A stretch of DNA of 64,000 nucleotides from Eonycteris spelaea. Taxonomy: Eukaryota; Chordata; Mammalia; Chiroptera; Pteropodidae. The notes below the pieces were generated by a model. That model made no database searches. It saw nothing but the letters and a program-made list of their open reading frames with translations, and had not been told where the DNA came from. The stretch is from positions 5,208,001 through 5,272,000 of the forward strand of contig PUFA01000116.1 in the NCBI GenBank assembly GCA_003508835.1, written 5' to 3'. Position 1 is the stretch's first letter, and each line of letters opens with the position of its first letter. Positions 61,776 through 64,000 of the stretch are shown here, in pieces. Position numbers and translations under genes: made by a program.

Positions 61776-61849
61776 CATGTTTAAAGCCTCAAAACCACTT
61801 GAGTGTAATAAGAAAAGTCTCATTCCCTTCCCGACTGTAAGCTGTCCCC

Positions 61850-62420
61850 ACTCTTGTATGGTAACCAGTTACATAGTTTCTTGATTATTCCTTCCGTGTT
61901 TCTTTTTGCAACCTGTATGTGTGCGGATACATATCGTTCCCAAATTAAAGGCAGCGTACTATTAATACTCTCTTGCACCTTGCTTTTTTCAATTAATATA
62001 TCTTGGCAATCACTCTTTGACAAAATTTAGAAATCTCCTATATTATTTTTCCATAGTCGCATTCCACTCTGCTGTGTGAATGTACTGTGGTTGACTCAAC
62101 CAATCTCTAATGTATGAGCATTCACATTATTCCCAGCGTTTTGCTATTATAAATAATGTTGCAATGGCTAATTCTGTGCGATGTGTTTTCACCTTATTGG
62201 AGCTGTGCCTTTTGGGTCATGTTTTAGAGATGGAATTGCTAGGTCAGAGAGTCAAGGTACGTACACTTTTGTTAGAAATTGCCAAGTGCCTCTCCACATT
62301 GGCTTGTACCACTTGTCATTCCTGCCAGCAATTAGGAGAATGTCTGTTTGCCCACAGCTACCCAACAGAACAGCTGCCAGATTTCTGAATTTTTGTCCAT
62401 CTGATAGCTGAGAAATGTTA
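61850..62420 (-). mobile_element. Old LINE-1 3' UTR, minus strand
   Basis: GTACTATTAATACTCTCTTGC, CACCTTGCTTTTTTCAATT, GTCGCATTCCACTCTGCTG, ATTATAAATAATGTTGCAATGG and GGAATTGCTAGGTCAGAGAG fit a reversed L1M 3' UTR. The forward frame at 62,110-62,388 is a shadow of it. Confidence 0.6.
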
Positions 62421-64000
62421 GATCTTTTGATCTTTCCTTCATTATCTCTTAACTTTTTTGTGATAATATTTATCTTTTTGTCCTTTAGTACTGCTGTTTG
62501 GAAGAATCACTTGATTCAATTTTCCCGTTGACTTATTTACAGTGTTCATCTATGTCAAGACATTTTCTCAATTAAAATTGAGATTGGCAATTATAATTTT
62601 ATTCTAATTAGTAACTTGATATAGCAGCCTGCCTGTGCCCTTCCCCCCCCCCTTTTTTTTTGTGTGGAGACTGAGAGATCTCAAAACTCTCCAGTGATGC
62701 ACAATATTTATTTAGGACTTTCTTCTCCATTTATCACTGTTTTCTTGGGAGCTGGTTTTCTCTGTTCAGTTTGGCATTTCTCTTTCATGCTGTTAATTTT
62801 TATCAAAAATTTGACGATTCATATTTATTTAAATGTTAAGTGGTATTGAAATTCTAGATTGGTCATTATCGGTTACTGAAGTGTAGTTTCTCAGGACAAA
62901 CCATAATCCTTGTCCCTTTCGCTTTCTTAAGCTTGTCTTTCACATTCATGCAGTTACAGTTTCTCTTGTTGTCATGAGTTTCTGATCAATCTGATTCCAC
63001 TTAATTTATATTTACTGCACATTCCTCGCTGTCCTAGTTTGCCAATTGTACCTTCTCGAAATATAGTGCTATCATGGATTTATTCTTTTCTTCTTAAATA
63101 AAACAAGAGTAAAAGTCCAATCTAAACTTTTTCATTGATGGATGAGTTATTTATCTCCCTCTGCATATTAGCCAGGGCTGTTGGAAATGACAGATAGGTG
63201 TCTCTGAGGGTGCCCCCTGGCTCAGCGTGAGCAGGTCCTCACCTAGGGTCCTTGTCTAGATGAAGGACTCATGACTCAACTAATGTCTGGATCTGAATTT
63301 CAACTTTGCACATTCTGTATCACTCATCTTGTCCTAATAAGCTAGTATATAAACCTTGATGCCAACGTATTAATTTAAAACACAGTATCCTACTTCTTCA
63401 CTGACTTCATTTGGAAAATGGTTATCTGCATGATATTTATAAATAGAACTCATTTTAAGAATTAAAACACATTTTCCATTTAATTTTATATACATTTTTA
63501 AAGTACTAATATTTTTTTAATGAATTTTTTTTTTAATTTTATAATCACCAAATCAAAGCTAGGCTGTCCAAGATATTTCTTGAATAATAGAAATGTCACA
63601 AAACTAGAATATTCTGGTTGGCCTGGTCAATGACTTCTTTCTTTACGCCGATGATCATCAGAAGCAAGGTCCTAATCACCAGGTTGCTTGATAAACCTGG
63701 AGTCAGAGCAGGACGAGCTAGTTGAATAATTGTAATGATTAGTTCTTCATGGAGCAGGAGTCATCTAGCAGGATGAAACCTTTATCTGCTGAGAGCATCA
63801 GTTGGTTAGGGTTCTCTCGGCCACATGGGTACTCTACGTAGGCTGCTGTCGCCTGGCCACCGTTTCTCAGTGTCCCCTTGCAGCTCCTGCTGACCATACA
63901 GTTGTACAGCTTTACCTAACACAAGTGGCACACCCAGCCCTGGGGTCTCAAGCTTACAGAGGTCGCTGTACACCTTATCTCCTGTTACCCGCTGGGCATC
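62421..64000. other. TCAF1 intron; no exon recognised
   Basis: Contains a C-run followed by a T-run at 62,643-62,660 and a motif resembling an inverted CTCF core near 63,210-63,222. No sequence matching the next TCAF1 coding exon is present up to the window end. Confidence 0.5.

Overview
This is mammalian (placental) genomic DNA: long non-coding stretches, dense LINE-1, LINE-2, MIR and MaLR relics, CpG islands and GT-AG exon signals, with no prokaryotic gene layout. Two landmarks fix the locus. An olfactory receptor pseudogene of the OR2F1/OR2F2 type lies on the minus strand at about 10.1-11.1 kb. The first coding exon of TCAF1 (formerly FAM115A, TRPM8 channel-associated factor 1) lies on the plus strand at 48,442-49,075. 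They stand head to head, as I recall for the TCAF1-OR2F interval on human chromosome 7q35. I saw no primate Alu and recognised no carnivore, ruminant, rodent or equine SINE, so the species is unresolved.

Layout. 0-9 kb: two related LTRs and broken L1/L2 pieces, including a retroposed insertion with a poly(A) tail and target duplication. 9-11 kb: a local direct repeat and the OR2F pseudogene. 11-25 kb: gene-free AT-rich DNA with old L2/L1/MIR. 25-28.5 kb: a CpG-retaining LTR, a CRE-containing module and a CpG-rich first-exon-like module. 28.5-39 kb: minus-strand L1 copies. 39.3-42.8 kb: the main CpG island cluster, with two first-exon-like donors and a second CRE module; this is the likely TCAF1 promoter region. 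42.8-48.4 kb: inferred 5' intron. 48.4-49.1 kb: TCAF1 first coding exon. 49-64 kb: the next intron, mostly L1; the following coding exon is not in the window.

The most interesting observation is that the TCAF1 upstream region appears to contain duplicated regulatory modules. The CCAAT module at 28.0-28.4 kb is paralogous to that at 39.6-40.0 kb, and the CRE module at 26.7-27.0 kb is paralogous to that at 42.5-42.8 kb, both with conserved motif spacing. Their order (A-B, then B'-A') does not fit one simple tandem duplication. It suggests several promoter copies, perhaps left by duplication within the TCAF family, with later loss. All family assignments rest on recognition by eye and memory; no search was run.
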